Shown here: positions 44,621-58,471 of the stretch, one piece after another | How positions within the stretch are numbered: the stretch's first letter is position 1 | Layout of the letters: each line of letters opens with the position of its first letter | Source of the DNA: Corydoras sp. C115 | Lineage: Eukaryota > Chordata > Actinopteri > Siluriformes > Callichthyidae | DNA length: 64,000 nt | NCBI GenBank assembly: GCA_019802505.1 | Contig: JAFMOC010000223.1 | Location: forward strand, 186,001 to 250,000 | Direction: 5' to 3' | Notes under the pieces: generated by a model | Told to the model about the DNA's origin: nothing | The model's database searches: none | Seen by the model: the letters and a program-made list of their open reading frames with translations, nothing else | Position numbers and translations under genes: made by a program

Positions 44621-46216
44621 TGGTGTGAAAAAGTGTTTGCCCCCTTCCTCATTTCCTATTTTTTTGCATGTTTGTCACACTTAAGTGTTTCAGAACATCA
44701 AACCAATTTAAACAATAGTCAAGGACAACACAAGTAAACACAAAATGCAATTTGTAAATGAAGGTGTTTATTATTAAAGGAGAAAAAAAAATCCAAACCA
44801 TCATGGCCCTGTGTGAAAAAGTGATTGCCCCCTTGTTAAAACATACTATAACTGTGGTTTTTAACACCTGAGTTCAATTTCTCTAGTCACACCCAGGCCT
44901 GATTATTGCCACACCTGTTCTCAATCAAGACATCACTTAAATAGGAGCTGCCTGACACAGTAAAGTCCACCGAAAGATCCTTAAAAGCTACACATCATGC
45001 CGAGATCCAAAGAAATTCAGGAACAATTGAGAAATAAAGTAATTGAGATCTATCAGTCTGGAAAGGGTTATAAAGCCATTTCCAAAGCTTTGGGAATCCA
45101 GCGAACCACAGTGAGGGCCATTATCCACAAATGGCGAAGACATGGAACAGTGGTGAACCTTCCCAGGAGTGGCCGGCCGCCCAAAATTACCCCAAGAGCG
45201 CAGCGACGACTCATCCAAGAGGTCACAAAAGACCCCACAACAACGTCCAAAGAACTGCAGGCTCACTTGCCTCAGTTAAGGTCAGCGTTCATGCCTCCAC
45301 CATCAGAAAAAGACCTGCATGGCAGAGTTATAAGAAGAAAACCACTACTGAGCAAAAAGAACATTAAAGCTCGTCTCAATTTTTCCAAAACACATCTTGA
45401 TGATCCCCAACACTTTTGGGAAAACATTCTGTGGACCGATGAGACAAAAGTGGAACTCTTTGGAAGGTGTTTGTCCCATTTCATCTGGCGTAAAAGGAAC
45501 ACTGCAGTTCAAAAAAAGAACATTATACCAACAGTAAAATATGGTGGTGGTAGTGTGATGGTCTGAGGCTGTTTTGCTGCGGCAGGACCTGGAAGACTTG
45601 CTGTGATAAATGGAACTATGAATTCTGCTGTCTACCAAAAGATCCTGAAGGAGAATGTCCGACCATCGGTTCGTATACTCAAGCTGAAACGAACTTGGGT
45701 TTTGCAGCAGGACAATGATCCAAAACACACCAGCAAGTCCCCCTCTGAATGGCTGAAGAAAAACAAAATGAAGACTTTGGAGTGGCCTAGCCAAAGTCCT
45801 GACCTGAATCCTATTGAGATAGGTATGACCTTAAAAAGGCCGTTCATGCTCGAAAACCCTCTAATGTAACTGAATTAGAACAATTCTGCAAAGATGAGTG
45901 GGCCAAAATTCCTCCAGAACGCTGTAAAAAACTCATTGCAAGTTATCGCAAACGCTTGTTTGCAGTTGTTGCTGCTAAGGGTGGCCCAACCAGTTATTAG
46001 GTTTAGGGGGGCAATCACTTTTTCACACAGGGCCATGATGGTTTGGATTTTTTTCTCCTTTAATAATAAACACCTTCATTTACAAATTGCATTTTGTGTT
46101 TACTTGTGTTGTCCTTGATTATTGTTTAAATTGGTTTAATGTTCCGAAACACTTAAGTGTAACAAACATGCAAAAAAACAGGAAATGAGGAAGGGGGCAA
46201 ACACTTTTTCACACCA

Positions 46217-46264
<48 letters not shown>

Positions 46265-49200
46265 CAAGAGTACTGATAAAGGGAGTTAATGTAACCAGAG
46301 TATGTTCTGTAAGCACTTTAAAAGGAGCTCTGTTAGCGGTGTAAATATACCTTGTGTAAAGAAAAAGTATTACCATCATTTGTTAATGAGCGCTACCTGC
46401 GTTCTGGTTGTTGCTGAAGGCAGAGCTGGAGTAAGTTGTGTAGTGTTGCCGAATGGTTTTTTGGTGCAGGGCTCTGTGGTCTCTCAGCTGTAGTGGTGTG
46501 GGTTAAACTTTCTGCTGCAACACTCTCACCAATTCCAGAGTCCACTCCAGATCGAGAAACCTTCAGAGCACTAAAATCACCCAAAGGATAGGGAGCGCCA
46601 TCAAGCAAGCAGCTCAAAGAACCACGTAGCTTCTGTAACAATATCTACAAACACACACACACACACACAATCATTCAACACATATTAATGTATAGACTTG
46701 CATTTTAAAAAAGCCCTCAGTTATAAGCTTGTTTGGCCAACAAAACCTTCTGTGTCTAATCCACTAGTACCAGCAAAACACACATACAGCAGAAGTAGCA
46801 CCACCACTACAATGCAAGGATTCATGGAGTTCAAACTGATTTAATGGTTCAGGCTGAACAAGGCATTTTCACACATGGATCATCCACCACAGAGTCCAGA
46901 CCTGAACTCCACTGAAAATCTTTGGGGTGGGCTGGAGGAGACTTTTTGCAGTGGTGCAAATCTCCACTATTAATAAAAGATTTTGGAAGAAAATAAATGT
47001 AACTATGGACAGTAATAGGATGACCACTAGGACGTGGGGCGAGACACTAGTGCCTTCCCTCTTAAGAACGATAACCGGGAGTGGAACCACAGGACCGATC
47101 AGCCTGGACCTTGATTCACTGTATGGCCTCCTCCCTGAGATGCATCTGAGACCATACCGGGGCATAATGAGATCCTAAGGAACAAAAGCAGTCTGGCAAC
47201 CAAGTATACACTGAAATTGGGTTAAACTAATTGGGCTAATGGCCGAAAAGAATTATGAGCAATTTTCCTAACTCTTGGTGTATTTACTCAAACTACCAAC
47301 CAAACTACCACTAGACCAAAGGTAAGGCTTAACACTGTACTTACATACAGCAGATGTGAACTGCAGAAAAATAAAATAAGAAAAAATAAAAGAACAGTGG
47401 TATTATGTGTGACCAGGGACTGAGAACAGTAAAAAGCTGCAATGCTCCCATGAGCCTAAAGTCTAGCTTTAATGACCAGTAGCTCACAATCATTGATACT
47501 GTGACTTTACTCTGCAGGTGTATTGTGTGAATATAAGGCAACAGGATACAGCCTAGAAAGCAACTTCATAAGTATCAGATCGACAAACATAATCCCAGGA
47601 AGTTCTCAGTGAGCTCCACCATGTGAAACGATCCTTTACCCTGAGGAAAAGAAGAGTGAAACCTATATAGAGGAAAAGGAAGGAGTGGTAATTTAGCATG
47701 ATTATAAAACAGGTAGTTCCCATCCTTAAATCTGATTGGCTGAGCCGTTTGTCCAGCCAGGACATTAATAATAATAATACACACATCTGATAGCTTTAAA
47801 TTTGTATCAATGTGCGAAATACAATACATTTTAAATAATTGAATACAGATTCATTTAAACAGTGAGTTAATTTCTGATGATCACAAAGCCTGTTGTGGCT
47901 GTTTTTTTTAAATTGTGTGCTGTAATTTGGCCACTCGATGGTAGTATTTGACTGTTAGAGAAACCGAAATCCTGTTACTTGGTTCACTTTAAAAACACAT
48001 TCATAAATCAAACCTTGTTTTTTTATTATAGTGTGTTTGTAATTGTATTATAAAAGCAATAGGGCACTTGAGTCTGAGTATTGTAAATGTATTCTCATGT
48101 GTAAATCATGTGAAATTTGTAAATGTACTGCGCTACGTGTCATGCCAAACAACACCTCTTTCCCATGATTTATTCATAATAATGCAGAACCTCTGATTAG
48201 AATTCAGAAGAAAGTGTAAAGTCAGTGCATTTCACCACTTTACCCAGCTCATTATTAGTAGAGGGTGTGGCACTGAAATGATGCTATTCCAGGGAGCCCT
48301 CTCAACTAAGTAGAGTCTGCAGCATCTGCCCCTTTTAGTTATGCTGGAATTACATGCTACACTGTGTCAAATATCTCTTTATCTTCTACATACTTACTGT
48401 GCTTTATTAGCTCCAAATGCTTTTTCTTATTCATCTTATTCATTTTTTTTAGTTATCATCATCTTCTTTGGGGTATCATCAGCTATTCATCCATAACACT
48501 GCCAAAGCACTGCAGCTACGACAATTACTAAAAAGAACCTTGATTTCTGTAGGACTAGTGGCATTGCTCAAGGAGGCTTGCTTTATAGTGGGGTCACACT
48601 ATGCTGCGTTGTGACAATGTACTATTGTAAAAAGCAATATGTAAATAAATTAACTTGAACTCAATGCCAATTGTAACAGTGGATTAATTCTTGCTCAAGA
48701 GCATTAATAAGTGTAAGCTTACAACACAAACAGAACTCAACAGACCATCACTGTGTCACAGGCCGTGTTGCCAGAGGGGGGGGGGGCAGATATGCACGCG
48801 ACAGGAGTAAACCTCCAACTCCCAGGAAGCGCAGCGGCAATCAGGTCTGACGAGACCCAGCTGCCTGCTTCCATTTAAAGCGGCGTGTGGCGGCGCGTCC
48901 TCGCCACGCCGTCGCCTTTTTCACGCACAGTTCACGCACAGTTTTCACAGAAAACATTGGGCCTTCAAATCATATTTTTTCCCACTGTCCTATGATATAG
49001 GTTGCCGGGGCACGCCCAGGGGCAATATCGCGATCACTTCCGCACTGTGTGTACTATAATTATTATTGTGTCCAAATAACGCGTTCGGTCGAACGTCGTT
49101 CATCCGCTGTTGCGTCAGTGTGGTCCAGAGCACAGTGTCTGATATTGGGATTAGGGGATTATCCCAAAATCGAATCGAACCGAATCCCAAACTCTGTTCG

Positions 49201-52200
49201 GGTTGCGCGGAAGCAGTGTTTCCGAAAACTGCTCTCTTAGTTCGTTTATTTATTTTTAGCAGTGCTTTTAAACTGCTCTTTTGGTTTGTTCAGTTTGGGG
49301 GGTTCACACGAATTGCGTGCCTCGCTTTGTCACTGAGGCTTTTTAGTTTCCTTTCTTTTGTCTGGCTGCCATAGTGCCAGACGCACCCACCTCTCTCACA
49401 GCCAGGTGGCGCGGCAGGTCGGTCCCACGGGTTGCGCGCTGTTGTCGGTTCGAACCGCGCTCGGCACTGTCAGTACTAAATCTTCAGCGCGCCTCGGGAT
49501 AACGTTAAGTGACAATACAGTGGGTTGCAAAAGTATTCGTACCCCTTGAACTTTTCCATATTTTGTCACATTACAACCACAAACATAAATATATTTCACT
49601 GGAATTTAATGTGAAAGACCAACACAAAGTGGTATACAATTGTGAAGTGGAAGGAAAATTATACATGAATCAACATTTTTTTTACAAATAAAAAACTGAA
49701 AAGTGCGACGTGCAAAAGTATTCAGCCCCCTTTTCCCTGAGTGCAACCAATTGCATTCAGAAGTTGCCTGATGAGTGCTAATGACTCAAAAGGGTCCACC
49801 TGTGTGTAATCTAATCTCAGTACAAATACAGCTGCTCCGTGACGGCCTCAGATGTTGGTTAAGAGAATATTGGGGAGCAAACAGCATCATGAAGTCCAAA
49901 GAACACACCAGACAGGTTAGGAATATGGTTTTGGAGAAGTTTAAATCAGGCTTAGGTTATAAAAAGATTTCCAAAGCTTTGAACATCTCACGGAGCACTG
50001 TTCAATCCATCATCCGGAAATGGAAAGAGTATGGCACCACAGTAAACCTGCCAAGACAAGGCCGTCCTCCTAAACTTACAGGCCGAACAAGGAGATCACT
50101 GATCAGAGAGGCAGCCAAGAGGCCCATGGTGACTCTGGATGAAATGCAGAGAGCCACAGCTCAGGTGGGGGAAACTGTCCACAATTAGTCGTGCACTACA
50201 CAAATGTGGTCTTTATGGAAGAGTGGCAAGGAGAAAGCCATTGTTAAAAGAAAACCATAAGAAGTCCCGTTTGCAGTTTGCCAGAAGCCATGTTGAGGAC
50301 ACAGCAAACATGTGGAAGAAGGTGCTTTGGTCAGACGAGACCAAAATTGAACTTTTTGGCCACAATGCAAAACGCTATGTGTGGCGGAGAAATAACACTG
50401 CACATCACTCTGAAAACACCATCCCCACTGTCAAATATGGTGGTGGCAGCATCATGCTCTGGGGGTGCTTCTCTTCAGCAGGGACCGGGAAGTTGGTCAA
50501 AGTTGATGGGAAGATGGATGGAGCCAAATACAGGGCAATCTTGGAAGAAAACCTGTTGGAGTCAGCAAAAGATTTGAGACTGGGGCGGAGGTTCACCTTC
50601 CAGCAGGACAACGACCCTAAACATAAAGCCAGAGCTACAATGGAGTGGTTTAAAAAAAAGAATATTCATGTGTTAGAATGGCCCAGTCAAAGTCCAGACC
50701 TAAACCCAATTGAGAATTTGTGGCAAGATCTCAAAACTGCTGTTCACAAACGCTCTCCATCCAATCTGACTGAGCTTGAGCTGTTTTGCAAGGAGGAATG
50801 GGCAAGAATTTCAGTCACTAGATGTGCAAAGCTGGTGGAGACATACCCTAAAAGACTTGCAGCTGTAATTGCAGCAAAAGGTGGCTCCACAAAGTATTGA
50901 CTCAGGGGGCTGAATACTTTTGCACGTCGCACTTTTCAGTTTTTTATTTGTAAAAAAAATGTTGATTCATGTATAATTTTCCTTCCACTTCACAATTGTA
51001 TACCACTTTGTGTTGGTCTTTCACATTAAATTCCAGTGAAATATATTTATGTTTGTGGTTGTAATGTGACAAAATATGGAAAAGTTCAAGGGGTATGAAT
51101 ACTTTTGCAACCCACTGTATATATATATTCCCCGTTTTAGAGGTACCTGTTGCTTATATCATTCGCCCCTGTATATTGGCTCCTACCATTCTCCCCCTCG
51201 TAACACACTGCTCCTCATAACTGTTAGACGATTGGGATGGTTAAACCATTGCATGCTAGGGGTAAGAGTAGTAGAAAGAGTGTAATCTATTGATTAAATG
51301 ATGCAATACCAGCGTAGGTGGCATGTCCTGAAATGGGACTTTCCCACTGACCAACTCCAATGCCAGCACGCCCACACTGTAGATATCAGACTTCACCCCA
51401 TAACCATGGAGATCCTGTAATGAAAAAAAAAAAAAATAAAAAAAAAAATGAGATACTACACTATATAGTATAGTTATGTAGACACCTGAACACACTAACA
51501 GCAGTTTGTTTCACATTTCCTTCTAAAATCATGTTCATTTTTGACTGTAACAGCCTGTAATCATTACAAACTTGCGTGATGAATTTAAGTATTTTTATAA
51601 TGTGTGTCAGACTTTGTATGTGTGTGCACCTGTTTGAGCAGTTCAGGGCTGAGCCAGGGCAGCAGGGAGTTAGTGTGCTGTGGTATGTCAAACACGACCT
51701 CCATTCTTTTCCCATCTCTCATCATACTGTACACAGACTGCAGTCCGGAAAGACACACCTTTCCACCCGATGACAGCAGCACATGACTTGCCTTCACCCC
51801 CCTGATAAAAGAGACAATTGACTCTTGTAATGAGTCACATGGGGTAAGACAAGGTTATCTACATTTGCCCTCTAATGAATTACAGCCCGGCGGCACGGTG
51901 GGTTAGTGGTTAGCACGTTCGCCTCTCAGCGCTAGGGATTCCCGGTTCGAATCCCCATCTGGGTGGAGTTTCCATGTTCTCCCCGTGTCTGCGTGGGTTT
52001 CCTCCGGTTTCATCCCACAGTCCAAAAACATGGGTCAAGGTGAATTGAATTCTCAAAATTGCCCCAAATAAATTGCTGAAACTAAAATACAGACTTTACA
52101 GTCATAGTGCATTTAGATTTAGCAAATCTTTAGAACTTAACATTAAAAAATAAAATCCATACTTCAGACTTTAACTATATTGCACATTCGCTACATTTTT

Positions 52201-55200
52201 AAAACTTAACTTTAAACATTAAACATATTTTTCAACTTATTTTAGCTCAGATTGATGTTATGACAAATGGGCTCACACATTTGTCATATTTCCAAAGTAG
52301 CTCGATTTCATTTTACACTCATTGTAAACAGTCGTGCTCATGTCGAGCTCTCACTTCTGGCTTTAAAACCCAAACACCGGCTTTTAACGACGATGACGGG
52401 GTCAAATCGCGCTCTTTCCCTGCTCCATGCTTCCCACTAGCATGCTAGCGAAATACAACGGAAGTTGGTTAACAAGCTTTGTCTACGGTGGCCGAGTGGA
52501 TCCGTGGAGCATATGCAGTATGCTCGGGAGGGGGCGCCAAAAAATAAAATTAAACGCATTTTTTAAAAATCGATTCTTGAATATTTTGAATGGATTCCGA
52601 ATCGCCTGGACTACGAATCACGATTCAATGAAGAATAGATTTTTTTCATCACCCCTATGTAATAATATTCTCTTGTTTCCTCCCACTGTCAAAAAACATG
52701 GATTTAATGTCAATTGGTGCTAAACTGCCCCTCCATAAGCATGGGGAACCCAAAATACCCAGAGGTTAATATTTTATTAACAAAAGATGAGAAAATTACA
52801 AATGTTGATGGTAGGATTAATGTATAACAAATAATCATAATTATACAATTATTATGCAATGATAAACTTCAACAAAAAATGCCAGAAATCACAGAGAACA
52901 ATGCACAGTCTCCTATGTTTTTTATTAATGTAATGTAACTGTCACGAGCACCGGCTCTGTGTGTCATGAGCACCTGCTGCACCTGTCCCTCGTTGTCGGT
53001 CCTCATTATCTCACTTGGGTGATTGGTTGGGTTTGTCACATGTTTAGTTGGTTTTCTATTTAATCTGTTTTACCCCTTCATACTGCGCACGTCTTTATTT
53101 TGAGGTTCCTATACCCCATGTCATGTTGTTCATTTGTTCCCCATTTTTGTTGGTGTCCCTACACCAATTTTTATTAAATTTACCTTTTGGATTTTATCCC
53201 GGTGTCTTGGACTCTCCTTCCGCGCAAAACCACGGTACGGCGCTGCGCACCTTCTCCGCGTGGGTCGTGTACCGTGGGGGCGTTCGCCGTGGACCGACGC
53301 ACGTAATTTTCCCCGCGTGGTCGGTACCCGGGAACGCCCACTAGGCGCGAGCGCCTGAACGCAGCTCTATCCCCGCGTTAGCCGCCCTCCTTCCGGGTCA
53401 GAACGGACGATCTCTGACAGTAACACCGAATAAAACCTAATTTTGTTATCGAAAAAAGACAATGCATATTTTTTTTGAATATTAACAAAAAAAACAACAT
53501 TTTTTTTAAGTATTAAAAAAATATAAAATATAAAATAAAATGGAGAGGCGCTAGTGAGCAGGCAATGGAGTAGGTTGCAAGATTACTGAGCTCTGCACAA
53601 AATTGTAATTTTCCCTTTTTAAATGGCGCTTTGTTCGACTGTGTGATAGTGAGAGACTACCTAAGACTGCGTTACATACTTTGAGACGATTTATTTCCTG
53701 ACAACTGTAAATGGCAGGCAACCTGCGCAAATATAAATGTACGGACAAGGCTGCTACTAGCAAGACACGTGCTGACACACCTACCAAAAAAACTAGCATG
53801 ACGTCTGAGATGGATGAACAAATTAAACTACAAACTGGTATGATAACGGACATAAAGACAGAGCTGTTGTTGTCTATTAAAGCAGAGATGACCAAGCTCT
53901 TCCAAATTGAGTTTAAGTCTATCATGGCTGAAGAGTTTAATGGAGTGAAGTCGGAGCTACAAGCAGTCAGACAGGAGATCGCTAACAACACATCCGCACT
54001 TCGGTCAGACCTGGATCTCATTAGGACAACGGTATTAGATGTGGAAAGAGGGCTGTCAGGATGCTCGGATGATATCACGGTGTTACAAAACACTGTGCGT
54101 AAACTGGAGGAAAGTGTTCAAAGTCTACAGGAGAAATGTTTGGACATGGAAGGGCAGATGCGGAGGTCAAACATCCATATATTGAATGTAGCTGAGGAAG
54201 GTGGTGCCAGTAGCCCTGCCTCTGTATCAAGACTGATTAAAGAAGAATATTAAAATATAATCAGACCCCAGGAATGTCCTATTGTTTAATTTGGGAGATG
54301 TTAAAAGCCTATCTCAGAGGCCAAATCATTTCATACAGTGCCCGTGTAAAGGACAAACAACAGGAGCGGCTTTAAAAGATTTTAAAGCGATATTCTGCAG
54401 CTCGATAGGGTTCTCTCACTTTCCCCATCCACTAATTTGTTTAAGGAACGATTAGCTCTACAGACAGAATTTAATTTGTTATCTATGAAACTTACTGATA
54501 ATCTGCTAAACAAATCCAGACACAAGTCATATGAACAAATTGGAAATATCTTAGCCCACCAACTACGGCCAGTCAATTCTTGAAATTACTGATGAACTTG
54601 GTCAAAAATTAACTGATCCTTCAGAGATTAATAATAGGTTCATGGCATATTACTCACTACTATATACATCTGAATCTAGTAAAGCCTCATTTATACTCCC
54701 TCTGCGTACGGAAATGTGTGCGTGCGCTTCATGCCTTATAACAGTTACTGCCCACATACTTCCTTGCGTCAGCTCCGTTGATATGGTTGTTGAACACTAC
54801 ATCCATTAGAGGGCAGTTTAGAGTAAAAATCAAACATGGCGACGGCGGAGGAACTTCTGATTTGGTACAAACTGCAAAAACGACAAAAAAGGCAGCGTTC
54901 TAGACGGCGGTGGTCTGTGAGGCCACTGAACAGGTCGCGACATTTGGATGGAGAATTTTATTCACTTGTCCGCCCAATGAGGGAAATTGATGACGAACGT
55001 CATTTCCAATACTTTCGGATGTCTGCCAGGGCATTCGATAACTTGCTTTGCTTTGTAACAACTGTTTGTCCCTGTGCCCCAGCGAAGTAACATCATATAA
55101 ATGATTAAAATTGCGCACACACTCGTATAACCGGTCTTCAAAAAGTTCCGCCATGTTTTTCTTCTTCTTCGTGTACATATGGAAGTGGTCGCATCATGCA

Positions 55201-57027
55201 CTGCCCCCACGGTTTCCAGTGGTATTGCTCCGTCCTGTCCGCATCCGCAAGCTTTCAGAAAACGTGCAAATTACGTACGAAATGAACGCAGAGTACGGAC
55301 AAAAGGCTCCGTCCGTATCCGTCTTCGTATTTAACGTTGAGCATAAATGAGCCTTAAGAATGTTTTAGCAAATTTACCTTACCAACTATAGATAAACAAT
55401 TTGCCTTAGATCTGGAGAGGCCATTTTCAAAGGCCGAAATATTGAAAGCTATCGCCTCATATAGGGCCTTGGGAATGGGCATTATGTGGCGTGCAGTGGG
55501 TGGGGCTGCTAAGCGGTCTCACCACTGTCGCCTGGGCCTGCTCCCAACATTACACATAGACACTTAGGGTTTTGGGCTGGAGTGGGGGTGCACGTCTCTG
55601 GGTCAGATCATGTGCCGACCTCCCCCTCCTCCCCCTTTTAATTGCACCTTAAAAAACAACACGCATCAACAGCATATCTGGGGGTGGGGGTGTGTGTGTG
55701 GGGGTCTTAAGCCACTCCCCCGTTTCCCGCTATGCCGCTTGGGGTGGGGGGTAGGTGAATAAGGGGCAGTCCATATTCTGGCTTCCCTGGGCCTGTTTGG
55801 ATTCTTGGGTCATCGCCCTGGGCTGTGCGGTCATTTCTCTGGCCGGGCTTGTCGCCGGGGTCTGGCGGGCGCTCGGCTGGGGGTGTCTGCTTGGCTGTTG
55901 GTGGTGCTCGGCGGTGGTCGGGGGTGGGTCCTCACCGTGGCGGGGGTTTGCCCTGCCGGTCTGGTGCAGCCCGGGCTGTGGGACGGCCTTGCGGGTTCGT
56001 GGCTTTGGCCGTCCCCTCCTCTCCACCCTGGAGAGAATGGGCTTACCCTCTGGGTCCTGATGTGGGTTTCCACCAATAGGGGGCGGACGCATGTCCTGGA
56101 CCCAGAGTGTGTATAGAGTGTGTATGGGGAGTATGAGTGAGTGTGGCGTATATGTTACTGTATATGTTTACTTCGAATGAGTGGAGGTGAGTATGAGGGT
56201 GGGATGGTATGAGTGCGTTTGTGTGTGAATGTGTATTTGTCAGGCTGGGGCCTGGTCTGCTCCCTCTCCTGGGTCATCTGGGGTCCACCTAATGGTGGCC
56301 CTCACCTCCGCGTCGCATTCCCCTCCCGGGGGGGTTGTACCCTTTGCCCTCTGGTGGGCTGGTGGCTCTCGGTTTCGGGGGCTGGGCGCCGGGGGGTGTG
56401 CTGGCTGGGCCTGGTGGCTGCCTGGTTGGGTTTGGGCCTGGCTGGGGGGTGGCACGCCTCGGGGTCCCGGGCCTCCGTGTCCATGGTCGGATCTGCTCTG
56501 GCGTGGCGGGTGCCAGCGGGGTCTGAGGGCTTGGGGCTGCTGACCCCGGGGCTCGGCGGGGGGCTGCTCGGGGCTTCCCTCGGCTCTCCCTTTGGGTCCG
56601 TTCGGGTGGGTGGGGTGTGTGGTTGTCCCTGCATTGGGGCCCCTGGGGGCGCTGTGCCTGGGACCTCCGCGGTGCCTTCGGCCCTGGTCTTCCTGGTGTC
56701 TGCCTCGGGCCTTGGGGTCGGGGCCGGGGGTCCCCCACGGTCACTACTACACATTCCCATTTGACATTCCTATGGAAGAAATCTTTCTTCTACTTGCATG
56801 CTCACAGCTGCACACAAACAGGTGCTCAGATCCTGGTTTCTTAAAATTGTCTTTCTTTTCGTTAATTTATAAAATCAATTAAAAGAATAGTTTAAATAAA
56901 TAAATATATTTATACTGGAAATTGTAATTAATTTTAGTATATGAAGGTAAATGTAGGTATGGATGTGTGTGTATTTATATGTATGTGTGTATGTATATGT
57001 ATGTATGTGTGTATATATATATGTATA

Positions 57028-57101
<74 letters not shown>

Positions 57102-58471
57102 CGTATGGGCATGTGTGTACTTATGCGTAGATGCGTATATGGAGTATGTAATGTTTATGTAGATATATATGAGCATGTGTATGTTTGTGCATATGTATGT
57201 ACGTGTGTATGTGGGTGTAAATATATGTGTATATGTATATGTGTGTGTGTGTGTATGTGCATGTATATGTATGTATGTATGTATATGTGTGTATATGTGT
57301 GTATATGTGTGTGTGTATGTGTGTGTATGTATGTGTATGTATATATGTATATATGTATATATGTATGTTTTTCAACTGTCCGTCACTATACCATTTCTGG
57401 AATAATTATTTCATTATTATGTCCAAAATTCTTAAAACAAATATTGAAATTTGTCCGGCAATAGCTTTATTTGGGGTTCCTACAGACTGCACTCATTTCT
57501 ATGCTGAGCAACTGGATGTTTTGGCCTTCTCTTCATTAATAGTTAGACCTGTATATTGCTTCTTTGGAAATCTGATGAACCTCCAACCGTTTTACAGTGG
57601 CTGAAAGACACCTTAACATTTCTTAAATTGGAAAAAATTAGATATTCAATAAAAGGTAGCAACAGCAAATTTGGCAAAAGATGGCACAGGTCTATCACCT
57701 ATTTCAAATCTTTTAATTGTTCGGCTTAGACTGACCTCTCTTTCCTCCGTTGTTTTTTTAAAAAAAGATTTTATTTTACTTTATTTTCTATCTTTCCCTT
57801 TCTTTTTTCTTTGTTTTCTATACTCTACCTTTTCCCCCCCTCTCCTCTCTCTTCTGCTTTTCTTCCTCTCTCTCTCTTAGTTGGTGACCTGACTGTATTA
57901 GTGGGTGGGTTTAATTGGGTTTTATTGTTTTATATTATAGGTAATGGGGGGTTAATGTTAGTTATTTTGGGGTCTAAGTTGGAAGCAGTTTTCATTTTTT
58001 TTTTTTTTACAATAACAATTTTCTGTGTTGTTTATAGGCACACCAGTGTGTATTTGTGTATTTATTTGTGTATAAATCATGCACGGTGTGTATTCATGTT
58101 AACTGCTCTATAATAAAAATAAACAGATTTATAAAAAAAAAAAAGTAATTGCTGTAATTGCAACAATTGGCTTTCCTCAAAATGGGCTTTCCTCAAAATA
58201 TTAAACCTAGGGGTTTAATAATATTTGACCTTATTTTTTAGGGTCAAAAATGTATTATATATTTAAAATGTATTATATATATAATTTAACTAAACAACTT
58301 ATATTTTTGTTTTGTAATATGTAGGCATCTGTTAATGCAGCCCATGCTTAAAGTTTGAAGGCTGTAACTTATTTGCAATTTGTTAAATTTGCTAAATCTG
58401 CAGGGGGTTGAATACTAATTATACTAAAATATATATATATATATATATACACATACATACACATACACACG

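Larger units (their letters stand above)
54683..55354. mobile_element. PIF/Harbinger derivative with 3-bp target duplication TAA
   Basis: The ends AGCCTCATTTATACTC and GAGCATAAATGAGCCT are inverted, flanked by TAA at 54,680-54,682 and 55,355-55,357. The 3-bp TWA-type duplication is the Harbinger hallmark. The short internal part holds the 5' ends of two genes facing each other (next two entries). Confidence 0.88.
53540..58145 (+). mobile_element. L1/Tx1-type LINE, wrecked, with two later insertions
   Basis: 5' UTR and ORF1 (53,711-54,253), a short ORF2 stretch (54,390-54,680), a Harbinger derivative (54,683-55,354), and more ORF2 (55,360-55,475, ending ...KAEILKAIASYRALGMG). Then comes a foreign GC-rich block, and the ORF2 C-terminus and 3' end are at 57,370-58,130 with a poly-A tail at 58,134-58,144. 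The endonuclease, most of the RT and the catalytic box are gone. Confidence 0.8.

Noticed and set aside
46927..47178. 83-codon frame in the stradb intron
   Set aside because: The first third overlaps a Tc1 scrap read in another frame; the rest has no recognisable similarity.
55730..56764. Proline- or glycine-rich ORFs of 80-180 codons in the GC-rich block
   Set aside because: They arise from composition alone; no domain, no conserved start, and frames are open on both strands at once.
56934..57605. Tyr/Ile/Cys-rich frames
   Set aside because: Translations of a TA/TG microsatellite; the end of one overlaps true L1 ORF2 C-terminal sequence, listed separately.
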